64,000 nt of DNA from Symbiodinium natans. Taxonomy: Eukaryota > Sar > Dinophyceae > Suessiales > Symbiodiniaceae. The position numbers were made by a program, and so were the translations under genes. The notes under the pieces are model-generated. The model saw only the letters and a list, made by a program, of their open reading frames with translations. It had not been told where the DNA came from and did no database searches. The stretch is from positions 1-64,000 of the forward strand of contig CAJNDS010002687.1 of assembly GCA_905221605.1 (NCBI GenBank). Direction: 5' to 3'. How positions within the stretch are numbered: the first letter of the stretch is position 1; every line of letters begins with the position of its first letter. This document shows positions 34,158-45,909 of this stretch, one piece after another.

Positions 34158-34430
34158 CTAAGCCATGAAGTGTGATTCATTATGAATTGGTCCTGCCTTG
34201 TGGTCATCGTCGTCTTCTCCACCAGGAAGAGTCTTTGCTGAGAAAATGTCCAACTCCTGAATGCAAATGCGCACAAAGATGTTCTTCAGCAAAGTTCCAT
34301 TCCGATGCACAAAAAAGCCCTTAAATTGCTGCCTCCACTGTGTAATCGGCTCCGAGGAACTCTTGAAGTGCTTGGAGATGGCCCTCGCCTGGGATCTCAA
34401 AGGAGATCGCTGCCCCAAAGCTGGTGACAT
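34158..34430 (-). CDS. Unrecognised C-terminal exon
   Basis: Reads as a natural protein end: SKHFKSSSEPITQWRQQF, FFVHRNGTLLKNIFVRI, then an acidic GGEDDDDH stretch and a stop at 34158. Not recognised, and no upstream exon is firmly linked. Confidence 0.4.
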   Translation of the reverse strand: MSPALGQRSPLRSQARAISKHFKSSSEPITQWRQQFKGFFVHRNGTLLKNIFVRICIQELDIFSAKTLPGGEDDDDHKAGPIHNESHFMA

Positions 34431-34619
34431 GTTCGACCTTTCAGCGACTCTAAGTGCATGGCACAGCTGCTGGATGAGCTTCAGCCTCCCAAGGCTTAGT
34501 TTCTTTTTTGAAGCCTTGCATTCTTCTATAACTCGACACGCATGTCACCTTGGGCCCGCACATCGCTGCCATCATGTCGATGTGGTTTTCGGTGTACGTG
34601 TCGCCTCATGACCGCAAAA

Positions 34620-36775
34620 TTACAAGTGACTCGCGCCGGCGGCTCTGGCAGATCTCAACGCAATCGCGAACCTGAGTCTAGAACGCTTGTATAGGTCCTC
34701 GAAGACGCAGAACTGAAAGCCAACAGCCTCCAGGTCCATGGTGCTTCGCTTTCTGCCAAACAGCCACCCCCCCCCCCCCCCCCCCCCCCCAACCTTGCCC
34801 CAGACATGGCATTTGACAGGGCGCCTTCTGCAAATGCATTTCGTCGCTGGTGTGCGTCTTGTATGCCTGCCGCTGCATGTCTGAACGGTGTACCGCCAGC
34901 AAGAAGCATCCTGCGCCCACATTGACATGTTGCCTTCTGTAGAACCTCGTTCGGATCACGTAAGATTCGGCAGCCCAGCTTGAACGCGTCCAGCCGCATC
35001 AAGGCCTCTTCGGCTATATGCTCTCGCTGCAAGGGGTACCCGGGTATCCCGCTGACATTGCCAGACCATGGCAAGTCAAACAAGCGCAAGAATCGAGAAT
35101 GTCGAGAGGTGTTGTGCTGCCTGCGGGTGGTAGAGCAAGACGGAGACCAGCATCAGGGGGTCCACCTCCGGCACCTGCGCCTGCTCGCGGAAACACGTTT
35201 CCAAGTCTCAGGCCGAGCTTCAATGTTTCATAGGTGCCACTACTAGCACGCCACTTTGCCTGGCTGCGCTACGTGGCATTTGTAGGAAGGGGGCGCCTCT
35301 TCGAAGAAGCTCTTCAGCTTCATGACGGAGCCCGAGCTCCCTGCGCCCGAAATGGCCTCTAACGGATCTCAGTGCAAAGTCCCTTCCCAGTCCGGTCGCA
35401 TCAAGAGACCAAGTTGGGGACTTGCTGGTAGCTGAAGGGACAGAAGAAAGTTGCCTGATCATGAGGCTCCACAGCACAGAACCTCGACGACCCACCAGGA
35501 ATCGCTAGATTTCGCTGCAAAGCCCCCCCCCCCCACACCCCCCCCACCTTCTCGGTCAAGAAGGTGAGGTTCATCTTCCCGTTTGGGCTGTTCACGATGC
35601 ATTGGGAGCCTGGGAGCTGAGTGGCCCTAGCCTAGGCAGCTTCTCTCTTTCTCTCTTGGGACCATGCTGGATGCCACGAATCTGGCCCAAAGCTCTTCTA
35701 TCTCGTCGTTCCGGCTCAGAAGTTCCTGTTCAAGCAGTGTCTTCGCTCAGCTAGACATCAACAGAGAAATTATCCCGGGACCTGGAGAATGTTGAGCACA
35801 GCTCGACAGGAGGACCACATGGTAAGTTCCTCATTCACGCCGAGCGTGCCAGCGAGATGCCGGACAGCAAGGGGTTTGTTTCGGGGATTCGGCTTTGGGG
35901 CCCCCCTGCTTCGTTCGTTCATGAAGTTTTTCCTGCACATGCCGACATGGGGAGCCCACATGGGGAGAATCCAGAACTCCCACCACCTACAACAGACGTG
36001 GTCAAACTACGCCGTCTATCCTTTCATTCGGGTCCCTGAAACCTTCGTGTTTTGCAACATACCAATCCTGAACCAATCTAATGAATCTCTGGCCCATAAC
36101 ATTGGCAATTGTTTCTTGCATCCGACATCTGCCTTGGTCTACAGGCTTGGGGAGTCCAATTTCATGGGAGCAAGGTATTTGAGGGCAGGATGCAACATAG
36201 AGCGGCTGAGGCCGAGGCTGCTGAACCACCTTCTCCCTCCAGCCCCAAGTCGTTCTCCTTTTCGACGTCCTTGCATCCAGGTCACGTCTCTGAGTACCAG
36301 ACCACAACCAAAGGCCATCCCAGCCTGCTCGTCTTCCACACCTAATTGCACATGAGGGTCCCTTTGCATCCCTTTGCAACAGGTTCAATCGATGAAGCTG
36401 ATTGGCGCACGTCCGCTTGTTCTTGGGGCCCCGCCGTCTGTTGCACTAAGGATATCCATCCGCTGGATTCCGAGGAAGGCAACCGTCCGGATCGCGTGGC
36501 ACAAGCGCCTTAACGTCAACGGAAGGTCCCGCTGAGTCTTTTGCCGCGTCCGAGAGGCCGGCATGACCCAAGTCTGCACCAGCAGAAGCCTCGCCTCACG
36601 TTGTGCAGGCCCAATGCAAGGCCACAACACATCACAAAGCCCTCACGGTACACTCACGATCCTTACTAGCCAGGCAAGCCCACTGAGCTTGAGGCCTCTT
36701 GCGGAATCAATTCGCGGACCTTTGCCAACACGCTCTCAACTTCTCGAGACATTGTCATTGCAATGGCTCTCCGAC
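34620..36775 (-). CDS. Multi-exon gene, not recognised
   Basis: In transcription order: an ATG exon near 36755 (MTMSREVESVLAKVRELIPQ); 36540-36385 (LPLTLRRLCHAIRTVAFLG); 36110-36002 (GQRFIRLVQDWYVAKHEGF); about 35740-35660 (LLEQELLSRNDEIEELWARF, coiled coil); 35620-35560 (GKMNLTFLTEK); 35520-35400 (IPGGSSRFCAVEPHDQATFF); 35080-34930 (FDLPWSGNVSGIPGYP, then RLDAFKLGCRILRDPNEVL); and 34740-34620 (MDLEAVGFQFCVFEDLYKR), ending at a stop at 34620. Whether all belong to one gene is inference from strand and order. No family is recognised. A 24-C run at 34767 falls between the last two exons. Confidence 0.4.
34767..34790. repeat. Poly-C run of 24
   Basis: Uninterrupted cytosines on the plus strand. 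Length polymorphism or assembly error is likely at such a run. A shorter C-rich tract with one interruption lies at about 35523-35547. Confidence 0.95.
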
Positions 36776-37364
36776 CGCAAGCCAGAGGCAGAACCTAGCC
36801 GACTTAGCCAGGCACCCCTTCTTCGTCCACGCCTCCGTCATCAATACGACGCTTCAGGATCCTGACAGGGCCATCCGGAGCATAAGCATAGCTATTCATA
36901 GCTGGAGGTGCCCAAGGTCCACTTCACCTCCCCAAGTTGCTTTCCCACTGACACCTGGTCCGTTGCGACCCGTTTGGGATGAAACCCGTTCCTTTCTCTG
37001 ACTTTCTCCCCAACCTGGTTCTTTAGTGTCTGGGCCCTCCTCGTGACCTTACGCCTAGGCCTAGGCGGCGGTTGGTCCGCTGGTTTTGCGGTGCGCCAGG
37101 CCCCAGGGCATTGTTTGGTTTTCTCGTGATTGCATCTGATTCTACTTTCGAACTGCTCTTAGCATTGGTCTGACAGGCTCAAAGCTGGCAGCTACTAATT
37201 GCGTGACACCCCACGTTTCCGTCCATGCCTGGGAATATCATCCAGCTCGTCATGGTCCACGGAATCTTCTTGAATGGTCTCGAAGACCTCAAGTCAACTG
37301 TCAGATCTCCCCTGTTTGAAGAAAGTCTCTGCAGAAGCTCACACGAGAAAGCCAAAAGCACAAG

Positions 37365-37700
37365 GTTCTGAAACCGCGCTGCAAATGGACTTTAACTCGA
37401 GCAGCCTCGACCAGAGCAGGATACTGGACATACAGCAAGTCGGGATTCTCCACTTCCAGCTTTTCCAGGAAGACGTCCAGCATGACAAACGACCTGCAGC
37501 ACTTCGCCATGGCGCAGGGAACACTCTGGGCAGTGGCGGTAGTGTTTCTGCTACGCCAAGGCCCATGCACGGCCCTTCTGAGCATTGCAATGATGAAGTC
37601 GTGCTCATGCTCTCGGGTAGCCTTCCGATCTCTCCCGATGGCACAGATATGCACAGCTACTGAGAATTCATGCACGCGCCTGTAGGAGTTGTTCATCGAG
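37365..37700 (-). CDS. Unrecognised exon
   Basis: About 100 residues of plausible protein: VAVHICAIGRDRKATREHEH, FIIAMLRRAVHGPW and VMLDVFLEKLEVENPDLLYV, ending near a possible donor at 37365. A plus frame overlaps but has poorer composition. No family recognised. Confidence 0.35.
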
Positions 37701-38249
37701 TCCCTTGGACTGCTTCTCAAACTTGAAGCACCTGTCCTTTCTGCAGGGATTGCTGTCAGACCGCTAACCAACTTCGACCCCCCGCCCGCGTCAGTTGTCC
37801 TTCTGCCGTTCCCCCCTCTCACCCCCCCTTGGCTTGCAGGGGCGAGTGTGGCAGAGTGTGGCCAGGCCAATCAAGTGAGGCAAGTGGGGACGTATTGGCC
37901 AGGCAGGGAAGTGTTAGGACGGGGGGAAGAGCCAGAAGTGCGCGGTGAGGTTGTGGGTTGTTGGCCTGACTGAGAGTCACATTGGGCTGACTGCGAAGCA
38001 GATTTTGGGAAGGGCTTGCCCGACCGGCCCCACCACTGACGCCAGCAGGCAAGTGGGCAAGTGGGGCAACATGAATTAGCTCTTCCGGACGAGCAAGTGG
38101 GGAAGTGGACAATATCCAGTAGCTCTTCTGTTGAAGCAGGTGGGGCAAGTCGGGCAAAGAACATTAGTGGTTGTCGTGCGTGCTCGCAAAGTGTCAGCGG
38201 CAGTCGGAGTTTGTCGTTGCACATATGACAACGGACTCAAGCTGCTATG

Positions 38250-39258
38250 ATCGGTCCTCCACCAAATCGATGACCTACAACACATGAAAGCGTCATGGCA
38301 GCACAGAGCAGTTGGACGAGCTTCAGTCAGTGTCAGAACAGCCACGCCATGCACCGCCCACCGTGCCTTCTCTGTGAATTTGGGCATCAGCTCGTGAATC
38401 ACGCGCTTGGCCATGCTCACCTGGAGCAGTGAAAACATGGAGACATGGACGCAAAAGCAGCTGCACACCGCGGCGTCGCGTGATGCAAGGATGCAGGCCT
38501 TCTTTCCTCCAAGCTCGAGCCCTTCCGTGGGATTCTCTTGGTCCGCAGCATTTGCCTGCTGATGTTTGACGTTTACCATTTCTTTACTGATCTGTCTTGT
38601 GTTGGCCCTGACGCCATGAACAGCCAGCGCATCTTGACATCTCTCTGGCAGCAGCTTGGTTCCAGACGCTTGCTGCGCCCACCTCCTGCAGTAGATGAAG
38701 TCGCACACAGCCCAAGACTTGAACAAACAGACGCGTGAATCGGCACCCCTGTCCTGTTCAGCATCTTCCCTGCATTGCCGCTAGTACGATGAAACAAAGG
38801 ACTTCAACCGTGAAGTCAAATGAGAGGCGAAAGGAATCGTGCCAGCAGTGCTCATGGCCGGACGTCGCCACAGGTCGAAGCGCCTCTGCTTGCCTGCACT
38901 AAGTATGTTCAAAAGTCGACAGGAGACAAGGATCTCCTTGAAGGACCCTTTCCATGAGAACACTTCTCACACGAGTTGCACCTCTGCGCACCGACTTTGG
39001 CTGCTCTCATGATCACCTCTGGCGCGAAAGCCTGAACAGGAGAGGTGACACATCCTCTGTTCACGAAAGGGGTCGGTCTATCCACCTGACTTTGGGAGAT
39101 AGACGCTTAGAAAAAACGACAGATGGTCTGTCAGACCTGCATACCTCAATGTTGCCTACGTTGTGAGCAGCGTCGTCGAGGGTAGCAGCTGTCGGAGCAG
39201 TAATGAGCGCGTGAAAGATACGCCATCTGAGAACGAGGGTATTTGAGGGTCCTTTCAC
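38250..39258 (-). CDS. Unrecognised multi-exon region
   Basis: Exon-like stretches on the minus strand are: 39230-39150 (FHALITAPTAATLDDAAHNV, ending at a gtatgc donor); about 38905-38820 (KQRRFDLWRRPAMSTAG); 38570-38460 (ADQENPTEGLELGGKKACIL); and 38425-38290 after a ctccag acceptor (MAKRVIHELMPKFTEKARW, then VHGVAVLTLTEA). Order and strand suit one gene. Not recognised. Confidence 0.35.
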
Positions 39259-39259
39259 A

Positions 39260-41150
39260 TGCTTTCAAACATGTACTTGTATTTGTTCTTTTGTATTTGT
39301 ATGATACATCTGTTTTATCATCAGTCAGTGTATTTGATAGTTAACTTGATTTTCACTATGTCGCGGTAAGGTTAGGTAAGTTTGAAGCCTGTCTATTGCA
39401 AAATTCTGTAAATCTCTACCATTTCTTAGCAATTGCTGAGAGGTCAGAGACATTTGAGGTTTTGTTTGCACGGATGCAATTCATGCCGTGCAGGCCAGGG
39501 TTGAACGATGGGCATCGGCGTGGCTCAGAAGTTTCAGTTTTTGCATTTTAGGTGTAAGTAGTAAGAGGTGCAAACAGGCACACATTGGCCGACGGGTTCT
39601 GGGTGTAACCGCTGAGCGCTCATGTGGGTACAGGACTGCTTTTGGAGACGTGCACGGTTTTAGGTACGAAGTGGCATTTTCACGGGTGTCGGTGGTGGTG
39701 GAAGTGGTGGTGGTCGTCGTCGTCATCTGTCGCGTCGTTGCAGGGACCGTGCTGTTGTCTACACTGTGACACTTGTTTGCAGAATTACAATGGCAACAAT
39801 TTGGATTCACCGAAGTCCATTTTACTACCCCCAATCGCAGGTCTATATGATGTAGAGTAACCGTGAGCGCGGCATCCATAGCTGGCCCCTTCGAGACATA
39901 CCTGTCTATTCCACTAGCCCCGAGCAAACCAGCAGCTCCGAGCAAACTAGCCATAGTCTCAAGCACGCTTGACTACTCAGTGGCAAACAGGGAGAAGGGC
40001 AACCCTCGGTAGTCAGAGCATCGTTAAGTCTGCCTACCTGGCGATTGGCGTGATGCAATTGGCGTTGTATGGCTTGATGCAACCGCGCTTACTCCGTGTA
40101 GCGAAGAATCGTTGAATAGCGCTGATCTCATGCGAGATGTCACGTCCATGCTGGTACCAGTACCGCATGCAATGTGCATAAGCAACACGTTCGCACCTGC
40201 ATCTTGTCATGCTTGTGCATGCTTGTAACGAGCAGACTGTGCAAGAACAAGCTATGCTTGCTTGGTTGACTGACCGATGGAATGACTTGAACCTGTTGGC
40301 CTTCGTGAAATGTGCTGCGCTTAACGGCATCAAGACATGGGAGATGCCGCCCTCAAAAAAAGTCGGGATCGCGGGCTCCTTTCTGAGCAGCTCTGGGCAG
40401 AGTTTCGCACTTAGGATCAAACGCATTGGAACCTGGATTGGTTCCCTGAACTTGTTCCCTGAACTGGTTCCCTGAAAATGACACTTTGCGGCAGACTTTC
40501 GGCCTTGGGTGATGTCAGAGCCACCATCCGCGGATTGGAGACTGCGAGCTGGAATTCGGCTGTGTCAAAGAGGCAGCGGCTCCGCCTTAGTCCCATTTGC
40601 CATGTGAAAGCTGGATAGGTCAGGCCCGGCTACTAACTTGCACCAGATTGGAGCAGGCTTGGGTTGCTTTCTGCTATTGAAAGGATCTGGCCCCAAAGTA
40701 TGCCGAGGGGCAGTGTGAGTGTATGGCATCCCAGCAGTTGCAGCCTCACCTGCGCCCACGCAAGCCGCAACACAGGCAGCTGGAAATGCAACGAAAGCCG
40801 TTGCCTTGCAAATGATCCAACTGCATGTGAAGCCTCCGGCCGACTGGCCTTTGAATGATATGGCGATTTCCGCTGCTCCCAACCTCCTCCCACACCCGAC
40901 AATCCCTTTTTAAAACCCCCCGCAGGTGTCTTATATACGGCCCCGCGACTATTCCACCTCTGGCTGGCTTGCAGCTGTTCCTCTCGTGCCCCACACGACA
41001 GACATGCAGTAAACAAGGAAACAAAACCAATCACCAAGAGTTCGGAGAGAAATTTTAGGCAGCTCTCAGGGTACCTAGCATTAGGCCAACTCTTTCGCAT
41101 GCTCCACGACACCGATTGCCACCAAAGGAAAGCAAAGAAACTTTAGGGTC
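39260..41150. other. Mostly non-coding interval with (GGT/GTC)n at 39688-39727
   Basis: 39270-39450 is AT-rich relative to flanks. 39688-39727 is a trinucleotide GGT/GTC tract producing Thr or Val runs in translation. A minus frame at 40565-40882 (hydrophobic, Ala/Cys-rich) could be an exon but has no support beyond openness. Confidence 0.45.
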
Positions 41151-41164
41151 CAGTGCGCGGAGCG

Positions 41165-42300
41165 CTAACGGCCACCTGGTCCTGTGCGAAAACAATGATG
41201 CGTGCGTGTGCCTTGACTCTGCCGATATTGCTCGACATGTTCTTCAAGAAGACAACATCTCTTCCTGTCAAGAGGTGCATGTGTGTGCGTGGACATTGCC
41301 TGCCCCTGTTCTTCCATCAATAAGGCCCACTCCGTTGACTTCGACCTCGAAGTACACTTGGTTGTTGACGAGACCTCTGCATTGCAAAGGAACCGCAATC
41401 ACGTGTAGAATCCTTGTGACATAGCCATGTAGTCTATGTCTAGCCGACTCGGCACTTGCATCAGCAGATGTCAGGAGCTGTGGTGTCATCTTGCACGAGC
41501 CTTCGCCAGCCGTCCCATGCCCTCTCCACTGCGGGCCTTCCTAGGCAAGCGAAGTTGGAGCAAGAGCTGACCTTCTTCAGGAAGTCGGAAGGCTCCGCAC
41601 ATTTCCCTTTCGTTTGTCCTGCTGCAGGGACAAGCCAGCCACGTTGCCATCTCCTTGCTCAGGAAAGTACCAGCGCACGATACATGATGCACCAGTGCAC
41701 TTCAAACAAGCTGTCAGAGCTTGGCCTGGGCGAAGAACATGGACTTCGCAACTAAACTCCTGGTAAGGAAGTTGTGAGTGTTATTGTGCCAACTTCAACT
41801 GGATGGCTGTCCTGTAGAAGGTTCTCTCCGGAGCTCAGCTTGAAGCTCAGACCTGGATGCAGCAACACCGGCTTTCTGAGTCTAAGTCGCACCCAAGCAG
41901 ATGCCTCGCAACCTTTGCACGATCTCCTTTCCGACATGCCACATCCGCTCCTGAGCGGATCGTATTTTTCCAGGGAAGACTCCCTCCACCCCATGTGGCC
42001 GCTGTCACCGAGATGCAGGCATCACTTCCCCGCAGCACAAACGTGGGATGTTGGATCAGTTGACGGCCTGAGAATCGTGACGCCGAGTGGGTCGAACCGC
42101 TAGGAACGGGAGGGGACTTGAGGTGCGTGCGCCACAGATTGACATCCACGTGAAGCGATTTCGCCAACCTGCACGGCTGTTGAATCAACGGGCTTCTTCG
42201 AAAAGGCCATCTCGCCAGGCAATTTGCTGACAGGGCACGTCATGTCCGGCATTTCTACCAACTCGTACAGGAAGTCCTGACGCGGCATTTGTTCACAAGA
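41165..42300 (-). CDS. Unrecognised multi-exon gene with beta-rich segments
   Basis: Exon-like segments on the minus strand are: 42290-42150 (DFLYELVEMPDMTCPVSKL, then KPVDSTAVQVGEIAS); 41900-41752 (VRLRLRKPVLLHPGLSFKL, then HPVEVGTITLTTSLPG); 41600-41520 (FRLPEEGQLLLQLRLPRK); and 41420-41290 (VIAVPLQCRGLVNNQVYFEV, then NGVGLIDGRTGAG). Alternating hydrophobic strands suggest a beta-sandwich, perhaps SPRY- or C2-like, but no signature settles it. Confidence 0.4.
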
Positions 42301-42339
42301 CAATCGGCAAACATGCCATCCGTTAAGGGCACAAAAATG

Positions 42340-42540
42340 CATAGACATACATATGAAGTCAGAAGTCATATACACACAAACATACACAAACATGCAACAA
42401 CATAGACAAACATAGACAAACATACACAAACATTCACATGCATGTGTGTAGAGCATCGCCCCCTCCCCCCCCACCCCCTCCCCGCCGCCCTTCTCCCCCT
42501 GCTCCTCCCCCCACCCACCCCTCCCCCATGTATCAACATG
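42340..42540. repeat. (ACAAACAT)-type array followed by C-rich tract
   Basis: 42365-42435 repeats a roughly 10-base unit resembling acaaacatac/acaaacatag. 42458-42530 is C-rich with runs of 5 to 8. Non-coding. Confidence 0.8.
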
Positions 42541-42707
42541 TGTCAAGTATGCAGTCCTGGAGTCGCTCTTGCTGTCGGATACCTATGTCCGACTGCTGGT
42601 TGCGCTTGACATCTGGCAACCTGCCCCCAAAGTCCTGCCAGAGCAAGGTCAATTGAGGGATTGAGTGGGGCATTTTTGGTGATGAGAAGAAGGTCCAGCA
42701 CAGTCAG

Positions 42708-42734
42708 TATATATATATATATATATATATATAA
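42708..42734. repeat. (AT)n microsatellite
   Basis: Uninterrupted alternating T and A over about 27 bases. Confidence 0.95.
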
Positions 42735-42761
42735 TACTCTTCGGCTGTGCCTCCAGCGGCT

Positions 42762-43264
42762 TCAAAGTTTTGAAGGCCGGCGTGTACAACTCATCTTCTT
42801 GACCAACAAAGCCGCGGTGCCTCGGGAAACGACATTCTCCCTCTCCCTCCCCCTTTCTGCGGATGCTTCTGAAAACTTCAACGTCCCTCGAAAGCTAGGT
42901 CGGCTAAGTTTCAGGCAGCCCCACGATTCGTGTCCGGTTCCGGCGGTTTCCTGCGAAACACGCGCTCTGCGAGACGTTGACGGGATTGGTTTAGATGGAA
43001 TCTCGATCAAGCGAACAATGCCGCCTTCATCATCGGACTCCTGTCGAGGACTTGACAAGGGCACATGTCTGTTCAAAGCATTTCCTGTCTCATCTTGTCT
43101 TCAACTACCGCCAAATTTTGCGAAGTCTCATGGCAGACCTCGTCCATACCAGTTCCAGCCCCATGCTGCTGTTCCGCCACGTCGGGGTCTCCCCGTGTCT
43201 GTTCGACGATCCGGAAATCCTGTGGCACTTTGAATCTCACGGTTAAACTAGGCTTCAAATCCAA
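42762..43264 (-). CDS. Unrecognised exon(s)
   Basis: Minus frames read FKVPQDFRIVEQTRGDPDVA at 43230-43080 and then RQESDDEGGIVRLIEIPSK at 43050-42900, with a change of frame between them that suggests an intron. Plus frames overlap and are also open, so strand is inferred mainly from the surrounding array. Confidence 0.3.
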
Positions 43265-43722
43265 GAAAAGAGAGACCAGTCAACCAATGCATCGCATCCT
43301 GTTCCATGCCCACACCAAGCCGCTGCAAGCAATGCTTGGCAGCTTCTATCTCGCTCCTGACACATCCCGCAGTTTCTACACAAGCGCCGCTTGGGGGCTG
43401 CTAACAGTTCGGAAGCTGCAAAGATACAGCTGTGCACATGACGACTGCCCTTCTCAGTTTTCGACACGTTACAAAGGCCCAGGGAGAGCGTCATTTTGAT
43501 GATGTGCATCAGCTCCTGGGTCAATCCCGCCACACAAAGCAAGTGCATACCTGGCCGTTGTGTGACGAAGGCTCCTGATCGACACCCCAATCTTCAGCAG
43601 CCCAATCCTGTTGCTTGAAAAGCACCTGCTTTCGGCAGCTTGGTCATAGTGTGTCATTGCAGTCAGGTACCCCCTGCTGTCAATTAGCGGAGCCACTTTC
43701 TAGAACAAGGGTTCAGGGGGCT

Positions 43723-43890
43723 TTAGTCTATGAATTCGAGAACTCGGTACTGCAATCCGCGTCGCTGCAAGACTGCTGCAAGACGTGCCTTAAACAGCTC
43801 GCCGATGATGTCTGTCCTCGGCACTGCATGATGAGGATGCTCGCAGCAGAGAGGAAGCAATTCCGAATTCGTATTTCTCAGGACTCTACA
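43723..43890 (-). CDS. Unrecognised C-terminal exon
   Basis: Reads NTNSELLPLCCEHPHHAV, RTDIIGELFKARLAAVLQRR and ends LEFID before a TAG at 43723. The stop lies in a ctaaagccccctgaaccc stretch resembling a decayed telomere-type repeat. The stop may therefore be intronic, with the donor at the preceding gtaccg. Confidence 0.35.
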   Translation of the reverse strand, partial: CRVLRNTNSELLPLCCEHPHHAVPRTDIIGELFKARLAAVLQRRGLQYRVLEFID

Positions 43891-44461
43891 TGTTGGCTCT
43901 GGCATCATCGTCGGCTTCTGCTTCTGCATCGCCGTGTGCCTGCCGCTTCCCAACTGCTTTTGGAACGTAGGACTTGGCTTTGAGTCTGGGGGCATTCCAG
44001 ACAAGGAAAGGTGGATGCCGACGACCAGAACGCAACATGTGCAAGAAGGACAAGCAGACAGTGGCAACATGTTGGAACCACCTCCATGAACCATTGAAAC
44101 TGCTAAACTGGTCGTACGCCACATGGATGCTACGGCCTAACCGAATTAAAGCTCGTTTTGCAAGACCAGCTTCCTCCCCTTACCTGATCTGGATTGTGGA
44201 GAGAACCGTTTCATCGAGCACCGATCGGCCACTTGAGAAACTCGGCCGCGGCTTACCTAGCTCTGTGCCTGTCAGGGCAGCTTCTGCCACTCAAGTGCAC
44301 CTAGAAGTCCAACAGGGCCAACAGGGCCTTGCCTTCTTTGCGGAAAGCTTCGGACCAAGACCACGGAAGAAACTGAATATTACCAGTTCCAGTAAAGCTG
44401 GCTGGAAGCCGGTGCGCGAACGTGGCGCTGGCGTACTGAGTGGTCCACTGGATATACTGTA

Positions 44462-45135
44462 GTGGACAAAGTGATGGAAATTCACCAGAGGGTGCAGAAG
44501 CTATTGCAGTCCTTGTTCTACGTCGTCGTGCAACATGTTGATACTGAGACAACCACGCTGGTTAGTTGGACGTACTCGGATCCTGTTGGCTCCGAGAAAA
44601 CCTACTTGGAGGGCTGCTCCATCCCTGAAGTCCCGATGCAAGAGGGTCCGTATCCAACATTTTTCGCATATGTGAAATCATGTATACAGAAAATATATCC
44701 GGACAATTATTTGATTATATATACAGAGAAAAAGGGAGAGGGAGAGAGAGAGAGGGAGAGGCCTGATGACCACCCGCGTCGCCCTCCTTCTCGAGAAGCT
44801 CGAACGCATGTCGGCGAACCAAATCCTGCCACTACTTGCGCAGCGTGGTTGTGTGTGTGTGTGTGTGTATTTTTTTCGTTCTTGTTGGTGGAGACTGACG
44901 TTGCAAGCTTGCTGCAAGTGTGCAGGAATGGGTCCGCAAAGATCGGCTCCGAGATTGTCGGCGGCTGGTCCTCCTGTCCTTTAGGACGAACACCGGGTAC
45001 TACAGCAGAGAGCTTCACAACGATCGCGACTGAGCACGTGGCCGCCGCGAACAGAGCTGGAGAACCAATCCTAGGGCACTTAAACAGAACGAAGTGACCC
45101 CTCCATTGGGGTGGGTGCTCAGCAGGGGATGGCAA
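44462..45135. other. Open frames on both strands, no call; purine tract at 44729-44762 and (GT)n at 44850-44868
   Basis: A long plus frame (44462-45097) crosses a GAGAGG microsatellite and a (GT)n run, so it is not continuous coding. Its first 80 residues (RVQKLLQSLFYVVVQHVDTE) are protein-like. The minus frame at 45135-44900 (WRGHFVLFKCPRIGSPALF) is equally plausible. I cannot decide between them. Confidence 0.3.
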
Positions 45136-45188
45136 GTGCGTGCTACAGCTGATGAGGTACATGGTACAGGTTCAGACATGTGCCGGAG

Positions 45189-45374
45189 TCATGTCAGAAA
45201 GCTGAACACTAGGGCCAGGTCTTTGCCCCAAGTTCTCTGAATGTTGTAGGCTTGCAGCACCTGGGCACGAAGTGCAACGTATGTCTTCTGGAGCTGCCCG
45301 TCGCCAACCTCCCTCAGGCCTGCGTAAATAGCAGGAAGATGTGGTCGCGCACGAAGAACGGGGACCTGAGACAA
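45189..45374 (-). CDS. Unrecognised C-terminal exon
   Basis: After a cttgtctcag acceptor near 45368 the peptide reads PVLRARPHLPAIYAGLREV, LQKTYVALRAQVLQAYNI and ends WGKDLALVFSFLT. The preceding intron carries a telomere-type repeat array (TTTAGGG reading on this strand). Family unknown. Confidence 0.4.
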   Translation of the reverse strand: MSQVPVLRARPHLPAIYAGLREVGDGQLQKTYVALRAQVLQAYNIQRTWGKDLALVFSFLT

Positions 45375-45384
45375 GAGCCTCCAA

Positions 45385-45480
45385 ATCCCTAAACCCTAAA
45401 CCCTAAGCCCTAAGCCCTAAACCCTAAACCCTAACGGCCCTAAACCCTAACGGCCCTAAACCCTGAACCCTAAACCCTAC
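45385..45480. repeat. Degenerate telomere-type repeat
   Basis: Mixed ccctaaa, ccctaag and ccctaacgg units on the plus strand. Positioned between two exon-like stretches of the minus-strand array, so probably intronic. Confidence 0.9.
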
Positions 45481-45716
45481 TTGCGGCATCCTGCGGCCTG
45501 CCCCAGGGGGCTTTTGACCGTAGGCCCCGCGCAGCTCATAGGCGACGCGCTCATCGATGGCCTGCAAGGATCGTTGTGTTGGCCACCTGTGAAGCCAATG
45601 GATCCTAATGGTAGAGTGACGTGCGCTACCTCCACCACAGGGGAGATTCGGTTGCCAAAGAGGTGAAGATCCGGAAAGCGCTTGAAATACTCGGTGAACC
45701 TGATGACACTTAACAC
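45481..45716 (-). CDS. Unrecognised exon
   Basis: Reads VIRFTEYFKRFPDLHLFGN, SPVVEVAHVTLPLGSIGF, then, in a second frame, LQAIDERVAYELRGAYGQK. The shift between frames occurs at a gtgg...ttgcag stretch of only about 25 bases, too short for a usual intron. It could be a very small intron, an indel or a misassembly. Confidence 0.4.
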
Positions 45717-45837
45717 TCATGGAGTTTGAGGAGGCAAATGGCAAAACAACCAGACTCAGCTGCCGACCACCTGATAAGCAGCAGCACCTAGATGTCCAAA
45801 GTAGCACGCTTGAAGGCCATCGTCAGCATATTGTCAG

Positions 45838-45901
45838 CGTGAGGCGTGAGGCGTGAGGCGTGAGGCGTGAGGCGTGAGGCGTGAGGCGTGAGGCGTGAGG
45901 C
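45838..45901. repeat. 7-bp tandem repeat (CGTGAGG)9
   Basis: About nine perfect copies of the heptamer cgtgagg. Open frames through it give repeating TPHASRL peptides, which are artefacts. Confidence 0.95.
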
Positions 45902-45909
45902 CAAGAGTG

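Noticed and set aside
35789-36355. 188-residue plus-strand open frame starting with ATG
   Set aside because: No domain, and the opposite strand carries more protein-like exons (GQRFIRLVQDWYVAKHEGF) in line with the array.
39481-39966. 161-residue minus frame with a poly-Thr stretch
   Set aside because: The Thr run comes from the GGT/GTC microsatellite; the rest has no coding signal.
45834-45905. Repeating TPHASRL peptide
   Set aside because: Artefact of the 7-bp CGTGAGG tandem repeat.
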